From Spirosoma fluviale (lineage in GTDB: Bacteria > Bacteroidota > Bacteroidia > Cytophagales > Spirosomataceae): a DNA stretch of 64,000 nt. Below the pieces are notes generated by a model. It had not been told where the DNA came from. It worked only from the letters and a program-made list of their open reading frames with translations, and did not search any database. Below are positions 1 through 10,147 of this stretch, piece by piece. Location: the NCBI RefSeq assembly GCF_900230225.1, contig NZ_OCNH01000001.1:310001-374000 (forward strand), read 5' to 3'. The position numbers and the translations under genes were made by a program. Numbering within the stretch: position 1 is the first letter of the stretch; every line of letters begins with the position of its first letter.

Positions 1-193
1 CCTGCTCACGACGGTTGTATTCGCGCCGTTCGTCGAGCCGGTCTTCCAGACGTCGGTCGTCCCGGCGTTCATCCCGACGGGATGGCCGGTCATATTGGTC
101 GTAGCGGTCGTTGTACGAGTTTTGCTGGCCAAACACCAGACTAGTGCTGCACATACCTGCCGCAAGCAGGATCGATTTCGTTAACGTTTTCAT
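1..193 (-). CDS. Secreted Arg/Asp-rich protein, 5' part only
   Basis: The gene runs off the left edge of the window and only its first 64 codons are seen. The product starts MKTLTKSILLAAG and has a typical Sec signal peptide ending near VFGQ (about residue 23). After that the visible part is hydrophilic and very rich in Arg, Asp and Tyr, with runs such as RRDERRDDRRLEDR. No domain is recognised. It is probably a periplasmic or surface protein. The ATG follows an AT-rich leader holding a 29-bp perfect palindrome at 281-309. Confidence 0.7.
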   Translation of the reverse strand, partial: MKTLTKSILLAAGMCSTSLVFGQQNSYNDRYDQYDRPSRRDERRDDRRLEDRLDERREYNRREQ

Positions 194-280
194 AACTTGT
201 CAAGTTGAGTATTTAGGGATACAACCGTACACAATCGGTAATGTTTGTAAAAATGAGGAAGCATTTTTAGTATTAATTTC

Positions 281-309
281 AATAAATTACTGATAATCAG
301 TAATTTATT
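281..309. promoter_or_regulatory. Perfect 29-bp palindrome, candidate operator
   Basis: Two perfect 14-base arms (aataaattactgat and its complement) surround one central base. No T-tract follows and the element is AT-rich. It lies 88 bases upstream of the start codon at 193, so a dimeric regulator site is more likely than a terminator. That role is inferred. Confidence 0.45.
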
Positions 310-364
310 TTGAGAGAATAGGGACATTCTCCGAATTTATTTATCGTTGCTTTTCAGTCTTAAG

Positions 365-404
365 CAAGTAAAAGCCGCCTTCGTTGGAAGGCGGCTTTTA
401 CTTG
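365..404. terminator. Bidirectional hairpin terminator
   Basis: Perfect 16-bp arms (caagtaaaagccgcct) surround an 8-base loop just 3' of the barrel gene that ends at 420. The stem is GC-rich at its top and A/T-rich at its base, so a T-run is available in both directions. Confidence 0.7.
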
Positions 405-419
405 CCAAAGGCAGTGCGA

Positions 420-1319
420 TTAGAACTTGAAACCTACACTAGCGCTCAGGATACGACGTGCCGAACCGGCAAAACCTGTCGATACCGAAGAATTGTTGGT
501 TGGGTTTTTGATCGAATCACTCAAACCATAGTGGTAGGTCAGGTCAATAAGCAGGGGACCAATGTCGAAGCCAAGCTGGCCCAGCGCATTGAATGTACCA
601 CTCTTGATTTCTGAGTTTGTCAGGTTAAAGTCACCACTGTTCGAATTGATTCGGTTGGCATATTCAAGACCTGCCTGCAGGCGAATTGCCGAAATGCCAC
701 GATCCGATTCAAGCAATTTATAACCGATATAAACCGGGATCTGAACGTACTGAATGTTGATCTGGTCCTGAATCTGCGATGGGGTAGCACCATCACCACG
801 GGTGAAGTAGTTCGAGCTGGAAGCAAAATACTCACCACCTATCTGACCGAACAAACGGCCACCACCCCGTACAAAGAAACCAGCCTGATAACCTATGCGC
901 CCCGAAATGTCACCACCGGTTGTTTCACCTTTCAGCTTGGTAGAGTTAAGACCAGCGTAAATACCGAACACAAAGTTTTTATAGTCTTTAGTTGCCTTTA
1001 CACGGTCCGGGCTATCCGTTGTGCTGTAGGTCGACGTGGTCGTGGTTGTACCATCGGTCGATGGAGCACTGTTGGTAGAATACGTACTGTTAGGCGTCGT
1101 AGCACTGTTGTTCATTGACCCATTGGTCGTAGTCGGGCTGTTGTTGCTCATCGAATTCGAATTGTTGTTCATCGAATTCGTGCTGTCTGTCGTCACCGGT
1201 GAGGTGTACGTTGGGTTCGCGGTTGTACTGGTTGTCGAGTACGTGTTGGTTGTAGTTTGGGCATTTGCAATGCCGATACCACATAGGCAAACTGCCAGAA
1301 TGGAGAATTGACGTTTCAT
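420..1319 (-). CDS. Outer-membrane beta-barrel protein with Ser/Thr/Asn-rich N-terminal linker
   Basis: The protein has 299 residues. The start is placed at MKRQFSILAV because it gives a clean signal peptide (cleaved near NAQ, residue 21); a longer in-frame start at 1400 would put 27 hydrophilic residues in front of it. Residues 22-103 are low-complexity Thr, Ser and Asn. From about residue 112 (DYKNFVFGIYAGLN) the pattern is alternating strands, as in the PorT-like OMP_b-brl family, and the protein ends in FKF, an aromatic C-terminal residue typical of outer-membrane barrels. The linker may be a surface-exposed or periplasmic spacer. The cargo or ligand is unknown. Confidence 0.8.
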   Translation of the reverse strand: MKRQFSILAVCLCGIGIANAQTTTNTYSTTSTTANPTYTSPVTTDSTNSMNNNSNSMSNNSPTTTNGSMNNSATTPNSTYSTNSAPSTDGTTTTTSTYSTTDSPDRVKATKDYKNFVFGIYAGLNSTKLKGETTGGDISGRIGYQAGFFVRGGGRLFGQIGGEYFASSSNYFTRGDGATPSQIQDQINIQYVQIPVYIGYKLLESDRGISAIRLQAGLEYANRINSNSGDFNLTNSEIKSGTFNALGQLGFDIGPLLIDLTYHYGLSDSIKNPTNNSSVSTGFAGSARRILSASVGFKF

Positions 1320-1477
1320 GACTTTTGTTTGATACGTTGAGTTAGACAAAAAAAGGGCGTAATAAAGATTACACCCCATTAACAGACGGTTATCAGACAA
1401 TGTTTAGAACTATTCCAATTCCTCAAAAAATTTAATATCTCCGATACACCCCGAAATCACTTTAATTAGTGATAACG

Positions 1478-3169
<1,692 letters not shown>

Positions 3170-3170
3170 T

Positions 3171-3297
3171 TAGTTTTCAGTATCGTGCTGTTAGTTTCTC
3201 AAAACGGACCACTGACAAACTTAACAGACCTAAAGGAAATCAGGCAAACGCTAGCCTTAGTCCACTGAAAGCCGAAAATCGAATACTGTAAACTAAG
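3171..3297. repeat. Imperfect inverted repeat in the pgi upstream region
   Basis: The arms ttagttttcagtatcg (from about 3174) and its near-complement ending about 3297 face each other across roughly 95 bases. The element belongs to the same style as the other intergenic inverted repeats here but is more decayed. It fills most of the 282-base gap between the divergent pgi and glycosyltransferase genes. The promoter-bearing part next to 3340-3418 is AT-rich. Confidence 0.45.
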
Positions 3298-3418
3298 AAC
3301 TGTTGGCTGTTTAATTTGTTGGCGCGAATATCGACAATCCCGGCAATCTTTTTTCCTCTATTTTTACGCTTCTTTTCCTACGAGTAAGATTAGTTTACGC
3401 ATATTATTACGTGGCTTG

Positions 3419-5083
3419 ATGAATCAAAAACTCTTTTATTCGTTAGTACTGGTCGTTATAGGGACCTTGCTGTTTATCCCGTTTCTGGGGGGCGTCCGCC
3501 TATTCGACTGGGACGAAATAAATTTTGCTGAATGCGCCCGCGAAATGATCGCCCTTGGCGATTATCTGCATGTTCACATAGATTTCAAGCCGTTTTACGA
3601 AAAGCCACCGCTGTTTTTCTGGCTTCAATCGGCCATGATGAACCTCTTTGGCGTCAGTGAGTTCTCTGCCCGCCTGCCGAACGCTATTTGTGGGATCATT
3701 ACGCTGGTTTATCTCTACAACCTAGGTCAGAAACTGCACGGTCATCGCTTTGGCTTGTTATGGGCGCTGGCTTATCTGGGCTCTGTAACGCCCCATCTTT
3801 ATTTTCGGTCCGGCATCATCGACCCGTTCTTCAATCTGTTTATCTTCATTGGATTGGTTAACCTGATTTTTGCTTCCTGGAAGCGCGAACGGCTGGGTGG
3901 AGCCATGACCGTACCTAAAGCAGAGTGGACGTACATTGTGCTGGGTGGCTTTGTGCTGGGGTTGGGCATACTTACAAAAGGCCCCGTTGCCTACCTCATT
4001 GTTTGCCTGGTGCTGCTGGTGTACTGGATGCTAAGCCGCTTTCGGTGGTTTATTTCGCCCCTGCAATTTTTGGCCTTTTCAATAGCGGCTTCGTTCGTGT
4101 CACTGATGTGGTACGGACTCGATATTTACCTGCACGGACCGGCATTGGTGCAACAATTCCTGGCCTATAATTTTCGGTTGTTCAGTACGCCCGATGCGGG
4201 CCATGTGGGTTTTCCGGCCTATCACACCATCGTTCTGTTAGTTGGCTGCTTTCCGGCCTCTATTTTTGGTATTCGGGCGTTTGGCTCGCTGTTCATCGAG
4301 CGGAACTACCAGCGTGAATTTCGAAGATGGATGCTGATCCTGTTCTGGGTGGTGCTGGTTCTATTCAGCATTGTCCAGTCTAAAATTGTCCATTACTCGT
4401 CACTCTGCTACTTCCCGCTGACCTACTTTGCCGCTCTGACGCTGTCGCAACTGGAGGAACGCAAAATTCGGTTCAACAACTGGATGCGGGCGGGCCTAAT
4501 TATCGTGGGGGGTATTTATGTGGTAGCTATCGTGGGATTACCCATTCTGGCGCACCACATGGATGTTGTGAAAGCCTATGCCGACCAGGACGCTTTTACC
4601 CAGGGAAACCTCAACGCAAACGTTAACTGGACCGGCTGGGAAGTACTACCGGGAATATGGCTGTTTGTTGTCCTGATTCTGGCCTTCATGCTGTTCAACC
4701 AGCGCGAACCCGGACGTGCCGCCGTAACGCTTTTCGGTGGAATGGCGGTTTTTATAACATTAACCCTCTGGTTTTTCATTGGCCGTATCGAAGGTATTTC
4801 GCAGGATGCGGCCATGCGCTTCTTTGAGCGGGCACAAGGGCAGGATGTGTACGTAAGAACGTATGGTTATCATAGCTACGGCCCCTATTTCTATACACAG
4901 AAACCACCCGTTACCAACAAAAACTATTATAATGATGAGTGGCTGCTACGGGGCCAAATCGACAAAGATGTGCTGTTCATCCGCAAAGCGAGTGAAGAGC
5001 CAACCCTGCTCGATTCTCTGCCTGATGTAAAGAAGACCGGCGAAGAAAATGGGTTTGTCTTTTACCAGCGAAAGGCGAAATGA
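3419..5083 (+). CDS. ArnT/PMT-like membrane glycosyltransferase (GT-C fold)
   Basis: The protein has 554 residues, counted from the ATG at 3419 rather than the TTG one codon earlier. It begins with a membrane segment followed by the first periplasmic loop FDWDEINFAECAREM, which carries the acidic pair expected of GT-C catalytic loops. It then has about eleven further hydrophobic segments and a soluble C-terminal domain. Relatives move sugars from polyprenyl phosphate onto lipid A or proteins (ArnT, PMT and family 39 types). KPFYEKPPLFFWLQ is typical of this group. Acceptor and donor cannot be told from sequence. No cell-envelope operon surrounds it. Confidence 0.85.
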   Translation: MNQKLFYSLVLVVIGTLLFIPFLGGVRLFDWDEINFAECAREMIALGDYLHVHIDFKPFYEKPPLFFWLQSAMMNLFGVSEFSARLPNAICGIITLVYLYNLGQKLHGHRFGLLWALAYLGSVTPHLYFRSGIIDPFFNLFIFIGLVNLIFASWKRERLGGAMTVPKAEWTYIVLGGFVLGLGILTKGPVAYLIVCLVLLVYWMLSRFRWFISPLQFLAFSIAASFVSLMWYGLDIYLHGPALVQQFLAYNFRLFSTPDAGHVGFPAYHTIVLLVGCFPASIFGIRAFGSLFIERNYQREFRRWMLILFWVVLVLFSIVQSKIVHYSSLCYFPLTYFAALTLSQLEERKIRFNNWMRAGLIIVGGIYVVAIVGLPILAHHMDVVKAYADQDAFTQGNLNANVNWTGWEVLPGIWLFVVLILAFMLFNQREPGRAAVTLFGGMAVFITLTLWFFIGRIEGISQDAAMRFFERAQGQDVYVRTYGYHSYGPYFYTQKPPVTNKNYYNDEWLLRGQIDKDVLFIRKASEEPTLLDSLPDVKKTGEENGFVFYQRKAK

Positions 5084-5144
5084 TTTTCTCGCGGGATTAT
5101 AAGAAAGCTTTTTTTGTATTCTTACTCGAAGCGAAAGGAGTAGT

Positions 5145-5224
5145 TGTAATGCCGACCGTCCCGGTCGGATGTGAATGTACCTGACTAGTTCGGCCATGCC
5201 CGACCGGGACGGTTGGCACTACAT
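5145..5224. repeat. Inverted repeat 3' of the glycosyltransferase gene
   Basis: Arms of 24 bases (tgtaatgccgaccgtcccgg... and its complement) match at 22 positions across a loop of about 31 bases. Each arm also contains its own small palindrome (accgtcccggt). It probably ends transcription from the glycosyltransferase gene, but no clear T-tract is present, so a repeat element is equally possible. Confidence 0.5.
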
Positions 5225-5282
5225 TTTTCCTGTAAATGAGAACATTTAAAACCGTTGACACCGCCAGTCAGTTATAGAAGGC

Positions 5283-5720
5283 ATGGCTACCTCAACGACT
5301 TTCACGCATCGACCAACAGCGACTAAGACTGGATTTTGGTCTATACCGACACAAATTTTCCTTGTTCTGTTCATTTTCGGGATGGTTGCCTGTAACCGTA
5401 CCGGCCAGTCGGATATGGGTTCAAAAAAACGACTGAAGGTGTCAGTAGGGGAGATAAAGGAAGTCTCATTGCCTAATCGCGGAGATGCTGGGTCGGAGCT
5501 GATCGGCACATCCGATAATCAGGAAGTGGTGGAGGTTTCCCGGCGTCAACTGGCTCCCGCTGTCGATACGCTTACCCGGGCAAATACCGGCCCAACGGTT
5601 TTTCAGATCAAGGGCGTCACCGTAGGAACCGCAAACGTTACCTTCACCACCCGCGCCATGACCGCATCCGGAAACGGTCAACCGGTTCGGACGTATGTGG
5701 TGCAGGTGACGGCGAAGTAA
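5283..5720 (+). CDS. Small putative lipoprotein of unknown function
   Basis: The protein has 145 residues. After a polar N-terminus comes a hydrophobic stretch (IFLVLFIFGMVAC) ending in a lipobox-like MVAC, so the mature protein would begin at the Cys near residue 36. The rest is a predicted all-beta domain of about 105 residues, with VSVGEIKEVSLPN and a C-terminal TYVVQVTAK strand. The pattern resembles Ig-like or chagasin-like inhibitor folds, but no family can be claimed. It lies alone between the glycosyltransferase gene and a convergent acetamidase gene. Confidence 0.6.
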   Translation: MATSTTFTHRPTATKTGFWSIPTQIFLVLFIFGMVACNRTGQSDMGSKKRLKVSVGEIKEVSLPNRGDAGSELIGTSDNQEVVEVSRRQLAPAVDTLTRANTGPTVFQIKGVTVGTANVTFTTRAMTASGNGQPVRTYVVQVTAK

Positions 5721-5751
5721 GCCCCACCCGGTAACGGGAGGGGGATATTAC

Positions 5752-6891
5752 TTAGGCCCAGAACGTAAATTTCTTCTTCGTAAAGATTGCCTTCGGAATC
5801 ATGGCATGAACGCCCAGCGTCTGATCGACCACCTGACTGACCTCAAAGTCGACGGCAGTACTGGCAATGGAAAGGGCTTCGTTGAACGTAAAACCCAACT
5901 CGTCGCGAATGAAGGCGCAGGCTTCGGATAAGGCGTTTTTCATTGCTTTGTTCAGGTCTTTGTCAAGGCCAACGGCAATGAAATGCGTGGGCGTTTCGGC
6001 GCGCGGCTGTTTCGAGGCTTTGCCTTTGTGAACAATAAACTTGACGGTCAGGTTGATGGCTGTTTCAATGGCTACACCGCTTACTTCGCCGTTGCCCTGT
6101 GCGCCATGGCCATCGCCGGTGGTGAATAATCCGCCCGGTACAGATACCGGCAGAAACAGAGTTGTGCCTTTGGTTAAGTGTTTAATATCCAGATTGCCGC
6201 CAAAAAAGTTGGGTGGAATCGAACTCTGACGCGGCATATCAGCCGGGGGCGATAGGGCCATAACGCCCATGAAAGGTTTCAGCGGAATCTCGACGCCTTC
6301 TTTGAGCGTGGCCATTTTTCGTTTTGCATCGTACCGATACACGAAGGTCTCACGGGTTTTTACCTCATCTGGAATACCACCCCCGCCCGGCCATACGCTG
6401 TTGACCCCGAAGCCAGCCGGGAAGGTTAAGTCGAGAATTCGAATTTCCAGCGTGTCGCCGGGTTGGGCACCATCAATGTAAACGGGGCCGGTGAGCATAT
6501 GGCCCCGAATGCCCGATGGTTCGGGCTTTACGTTTTTCAGAATGGCGATCACCTCCTGCGCGTGCTGATCGATGGGGAGGTTGTTTTTGGTATAAAACTC
6601 TTCCGGGTTGGTACGGCTAACCCCCGACGGGTTGACGGTCTGAATTTCAACCACATCGCCGTCTTTTACTTTGTAAACTGGTGGCACATCGGCTCCAAAA
6701 TAGCCCCAGACCATATTTTCGGGTAAAGAACGAACGACATGATCGGGCTTTATAACGGCTGTCGTTTTTTTTGTAGGGTCTGTTAGGGGCGATAAGTGGT
6801 CGATTGATGTGGTGGTCAGGCCACCGGTGGAGAGGAGGGCTAAGCTATTGCGGCTTGTCTTTCGTAAAAAACTTCGTCGGGATGTTTTCAT
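5752..6891 (-). CDS. Acetamidase/formamidase family protein, exported
   Basis: The protein has 379 residues from the ATG at 6891. An upstream in-frame start would add 24 residues ahead of a clear twin-arginine-like leader (KTSRRSFLRKTSRNSLALLS). The body fits the FmdA/AmdA family, which hydrolyses short amides to ammonia and acid: the visible blocks are GHMLTGPVYIDGAQPGDTLEIRI near residue 130, GVMALSPP, and GGNLDIKHLTKGTTLFLPV with GDGHGAQGNGEVSG. The His/Asp/Glu residues that line the metal site are kept. Export is inferred from the leader. The natural amide is unknown. Confidence 0.88.
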   Translation of the reverse strand: MKTSRRSFLRKTSRNSLALLSTGGLTTTSIDHLSPLTDPTKKTTAVIKPDHVVRSLPENMVWGYFGADVPPVYKVKDGDVVEIQTVNPSGVSRTNPEEFYTKNNLPIDQHAQEVIAILKNVKPEPSGIRGHMLTGPVYIDGAQPGDTLEIRILDLTFPAGFGVNSVWPGGGGIPDEVKTRETFVYRYDAKRKMATLKEGVEIPLKPFMGVMALSPPADMPRQSSIPPNFFGGNLDIKHLTKGTTLFLPVSVPGGLFTTGDGHGAQGNGEVSGVAIETAINLTVKFIVHKGKASKQPRAETPTHFIAVGLDKDLNKAMKNALSEACAFIRDELGFTFNEALSIASTAVDFEVSQVVDQTLGVHAMIPKAIFTKKKFTFWA

Positions 6892-7069
6892 CAGTCGGTC
6901 CGCCGAAGCGGTTATATAATAATGATTAGCTTGGAGAATGAACGTAGTAAGATAAGCAATCAAAAACCATTTGATAAGCGAATGGCCATTTTTGCGTTAC
7001 CTATGCCAATCCTGTCCTAAACAACCGGCTCATTCAGCCAGTTAGGTTTCCGAATTAACCCATTTCTCT

Positions 7070-8521
7070 GTGTCAGCACCACCCGTTTCTACGAACACTG
7101 CATCCTTACCCAACAAGTGGATTATTTTGGGTACGGTCATGTTCGGTACGTTTATGTCTACGCTCGACAGTAGCATTGTCAACATTGCACTGCCCACGAT
7201 CCGGCGTGAGCTTAACGCTGGTGACAGCATCGAGTGGATCGTTCTGTGTTACCTGCTGACCACAACCAGTACCCTGCTCATCATGGGTAAACTTTCTGAC
7301 TGGGTAGGCCGCCGACAACTGTACATCACTGGTTTTTCTGTGTTTGTACTGGGTTCGCTACTTTGCGGACTGGCCTGGAATTTATGGTCACTGGTGGCAT
7401 TTCGGGTCGTTCAGGGCTTAGGAGCTTCCATGATTTACGCCATCGGCCCTGCCATTATCAGCGATGCATTTTCTTCCAAGGAGCGTGGTCAGGCTATGGG
7501 GCTCATGGGCTCGGTCGTGGCGGCTGGTTCCAGCGCCGGTCCCGTTATTGGTGGGCTGTTACTGGGTAAATTTGGCTGGTCGAGTATCTTCTTTGTGAAC
7601 GTACCCATCGGTTTGCTGGCCATCTGGCGAGCCTGGACCATTCTGCCCGAAAGTCCAAAAGTGACTAATCAGCGTTTTGACCTGGTTGGGGCTGGGTTAT
7701 TTCTGGTGGGTGTAACTACCTTGCTAACGGCTATTGAGTTTGGGCCGGAGCCTCGTTATGGATGGGATAATCCGCTGGTTATTGGTCTGCTTTCGGTTGG
7801 GTCTGTGCTGCTGGTAGCTTTTCTCTTCTGGGAAATGCGGGTTAGCGATCCTATGCTGCAGCTAAGTCTGTTTCGGGTGCGACCGTTTACAATGGCTATT
7901 CTGGCCGCCTTTTGCGGCTTTCTGGCCTCGGGAGGCAACCTGTTTGTGATTCCGTTCTTTCTGCAACAACTCCTCAAGTTAAATCCGGCGCAGGCCGGAC
8001 TCATTCTGCTGGCGGGTCCGCTTACTTTAAGCGTTATAGCTCCTTTAGGCGGGTATTTGTCCAGCCGGGTCAGTACGCGCTGGTTGTCCAGTTTTGGGTT
8101 GTTGGTTACGGCCAGCGGCTATTTTGCCTTTTCGTTTCTGGATACCAGCTGGACCTGGCAGGATGTCGTATGGCGAAGTTCGATGGTAAGTCTGGGTTTT
8201 GGTCTGTTTCAATCGCCCAACAGCAGCAGTGCCCTCAATGCCGCCCCTTTGGATCAGCGGGGTATTGCCAGTAGCATGATTGCTTTTATGCGTAACCTGG
8301 GTTTTGTGGTCGGTATAGCCCTCGCTGCTGCCGTTTGGTACAGCACCCGAAACCGATTCGCACTGGCTAATGGTGTACATCCCGAAGAAACAAACGCCCA
8401 GCTATTGGGCATGCATTACGCTTACCTGGTCATGGCCGGGCTGGTGCTGACAGGCGCGATTATCTCGTTCTCAAGGGGAAGTAATAGTATTAGGAGTGAG
8501 GAGTTAGGAGCGAGGAGTTAG
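7070..8521 (+). CDS. MFS drug-type exporter, DHA2 (14-helix) family
   Basis: The protein has 483 residues with the 14-helix layout of EmrB/QacA-type proton-driven exporters. The N-terminus shows the family signature FMSTLDSSIVNIALPTI, motif A (GKLSDWVGRRQLYI) near residue 72, and a motif C-like Gly-rich helix (GSVVAAGSSAGPVIGG). The last 11 residues (SIRSEELGARS) and the stop codon are encoded by the left arm of an inverted repeat at 8485-8593. The natural C-terminus may therefore have been replaced by repeat-encoded sequence. The substrate is unknown, and there is no linked regulator or membrane-fusion partner. Confidence 0.9.
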   Translation: MSAPPVSTNTASLPNKWIILGTVMFGTFMSTLDSSIVNIALPTIRRELNAGDSIEWIVLCYLLTTTSTLLIMGKLSDWVGRRQLYITGFSVFVLGSLLCGLAWNLWSLVAFRVVQGLGASMIYAIGPAIISDAFSSKERGQAMGLMGSVVAAGSSAGPVIGGLLLGKFGWSSIFFVNVPIGLLAIWRAWTILPESPKVTNQRFDLVGAGLFLVGVTTLLTAIEFGPEPRYGWDNPLVIGLLSVGSVLLVAFLFWEMRVSDPMLQLSLFRVRPFTMAILAAFCGFLASGGNLFVIPFFLQQLLKLNPAQAGLILLAGPLTLSVIAPLGGYLSSRVSTRWLSSFGLLVTASGYFAFSFLDTSWTWQDVVWRSSMVSLGFGLFQSPNSSSALNAAPLDQRGIASSMIAFMRNLGFVVGIALAAAVWYSTRNRFALANGVHPEETNAQLLGMHYAYLVMAGLVLTGAIISFSRGSNSIRSEELGARS

Positions 8522-8593
8522 GAGGCTGACGCATATTTTTTGCCGCCGGACGGCTCCTCGCTCCTCACTCCTCACTCCTCACTCCTAATACTA
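8485..8593. repeat. Long inverted repeat built from 7-bp units
   Basis: The left arm (8485-8517) and right arm (8554-8593) are complementary, except that the right arm has one extra 7-base unit (cactcct). Both arms are made of variants of ggagtga/ggagtta. The loop holds a T-run. The left arm overlaps the last codons of the MFS gene. It lies between convergent genes, so a terminator role is likely. Confidence 0.75.
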
Positions 8594-8599
8594 ACTTTT

Positions 8600-9001
8600 C
8601 TATCGCTTCGGGCCTACAGAATCATAGATGACGACCTTCTCCCAGAGCGACGCGTAGTTGTTCCGGAAGTCGTCGTGGATGGGGTGTTTCTGATACGCTT
8701 CTTCATCGGCGGCACTATCGAAAAAGCACAGCCACGAGTAGGCATATGAACGCTCGATAACGCTGCGGGTTGTACCGGCTGGGGTGCCGATGTGTACCAT
8801 CTTTATGGTTGGGCACTTGGCCAGTTTGTTCAGGCCTTCCAGCAATTTGGCCTTATCGGCCTCGTCGCCTGCATTTTTCAGGTAGAAGAAAACGTGGTGA
8901 ACAAACATCTCTTTCGGGGCTGTTTCTACCGTTGGTAAGCTCGCCGTTAGTCCGGCAGCAACGGTATTTTTGACAAAATTTCGGCGTGATTGCTCTTTCA
9001 T
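8600..9001 (-). CDS. Dabb (stress-responsive A/B barrel) protein with twin-arginine leader
   Basis: The protein has 133 residues from the ATG at 9001; a longer frame would add 20 residues before the leader SRRNFVKNTVAAGL. The mature part is a single ferredoxin-like Dabb domain: FVHHVFFYLKN at its start, a central VHIGTPAGT, then YAYSWLCFFDSAADEEAYQKHPIHDDF, where the His pair is typical. Dabb proteins are small dimeric barrels. Some are enzymes and most have no known function. A leader on a Dabb domain is common in this phylum. Confidence 0.82.
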   Translation of the reverse strand: MKEQSRRNFVKNTVAAGLTASLPTVETAPKEMFVHHVFFYLKNAGDEADKAKLLEGLNKLAKCPTIKMVHIGTPAGTTRSVIERSYAYSWLCFFDSAADEEAYQKHPIHDDFRNNYASLWEKVVIYDSVGPKR

Positions 9002-9263
9002 TGGGTTGTTTGACGGTTGGTAGTTTGAAGAAGACGTCCCTTCAATCAGCAAAAATGCCAACGAAATTCTCCTCCGGCAAATTCTGGCAGAAATCTGCTT
9101 TTATGGCACTTTCCTAGCCCCTAACTTCGGTTTGTAAGCGTTGGTAGACCAGCTGATTTATGACCCGTTAAGTATTCCGACTAAACTTTTTGATCAAAAA
9201 AAAGTCAATAGAATGCATTCGATAGCAGAGAAACCAGCTACGAATAGCTAAACCATTCAACGT

Positions 9264-10037
9264 ATGAAATACATAACCAGTCTATTTTTTGTGCTGGCTC
9301 TGGCTTCGGGAGTGAGCCGGGCGCAGTCAGATTCGAGTCCCAGCGTAATGCAGGCACTTATGCAGGCCGCTACGTCGGCTACCTTGTCAGATGCCCAGGT
9401 AGTCGAGTTGTCGAGGGCATCCATTAAAGAAATGGATGCCAAGAATCCGGTAGCTGCCGCTAATGACCCCTATGCCGTCCGACTTAATAAAATCGTCAGT
9501 CGGCACCAGACTATCGGCGGCTTGCCCATCAATTACAAAGTATATAAAGTGGCTGATGTTAACGCCTTTGCTACCGCTGATGGAAGCGTACGGGTGTTTA
9601 AAGGGCTGATGGACATCATGACCGATGATGAGTTGCTGGCCATTATGGGGCACGAAATCGGTCACGTAGTCAACCGCGATTCGCGCGATGCCATGAAAAG
9701 CTCCTTGAACCGGTCGGCTATCCGAAATCTGTTTGGGTCAACTTCGGGAGCCATTGGAAAGCTGTCGCGCTCGCAACTGGGTACGGCTGCCGATTATCTG
9801 CTGGGTGCGAAATTCAGTCGTAATCAGGAGACCGAAGCGGATGATTATAGCTATGATTTTCTGAAAAAGAACGGCTACAACGTGATGGCGCTGGCTACCT
9901 CGTTCGAGAAACTTGCCAAACAGAGCGGTGGCGGGCAGGGTGGCAAAGTGGCTGCTATAGTATCTACTCACCCCGATAGTGCGAGCCGCGCCCAACGCGT
10001 ACGGGACCGCGCTAAGCGGGATGGGTTGGCGCGGTAG
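9264..10037 (+). CDS. Secreted M48-family zinc metalloprotease
   Basis: The protein has 257 residues: a signal peptide (ending near SRAQ, residue 21), a helical linker, then the peptidase domain. The zinc motif HEIGH (His129, Glu130, His133) and the downstream third ligand in NQETEADDYSYDFL (Glu near 190) are intact. The ATADGSVRVFKGLMD strand before the motif is characteristic of the LoiP/YcaL and BepA-like M48 groups. These act in the periplasm on misassembled envelope proteins. It ends just before a hairpin at 10051-10088. There is no operon partner. Confidence 0.9.
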   Translation: MKYITSLFFVLALASGVSRAQSDSSPSVMQALMQAATSATLSDAQVVELSRASIKEMDAKNPVAAANDPYAVRLNKIVSRHQTIGGLPINYKVYKVADVNAFATADGSVRVFKGLMDIMTDDELLAIMGHEIGHVVNRDSRDAMKSSLNRSAIRNLFGSTSGAIGKLSRSQLGTAADYLLGAKFSRNQETEADDYSYDFLKKNGYNVMALATSFEKLAKQSGGGQGGKVAAIVSTHPDSASRAQRVRDRAKRDGLAR

Positions 10038-10050
10038 GAAAATATGAAAA

Positions 10051-10088
10051 CAAGAAGCCTGGCTACTATTCAGTAGCCGGGCTTCTTG
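10051..10088. terminator. Hairpin terminator after the M48 gene
   Basis: Arms of 17 bases (caagaagcctggctact and its near-complement) surround a 4-base loop, followed by tgttt. It resembles the clpB terminator hairpin at 10788-10825 (shared core gaag.cc.ggc...gccgggctt). Together with the adjacent clpB-like fragment this suggests the pair were once copies of the same gene end. Confidence 0.65.
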
Positions 10089-10147
10089 TTTGTATCAATC
10101 TCAAACTTGCCGTTATGGCTCAACTCCATCAGCACCACGGAATCTCT
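10070..10147 (-). pseudogene. Fragment of a clpB-like 3' end beyond the TA pair
   Basis: Read on the minus strand straight after the toxin stop codon, this stretch encodes [18 protein letters not shown] before running into a hairpin. The intact ClpB of this window ends [19 protein letters not shown]. At the DNA level 18 of 19 bases match in the core (10120-10138 against 10892-10910), and similarity continues with scattered changes on both sides. It is therefore a displaced or foreign clpB C-terminal end with no gene of its own. It sits on the far side of the TA module from clpB. Confidence 0.75.

Noticed and set aside
8485..8593. CRISPR-like array
   Set aside because: The 7-base units are contiguous variants without spacers; no cas gene in the window.
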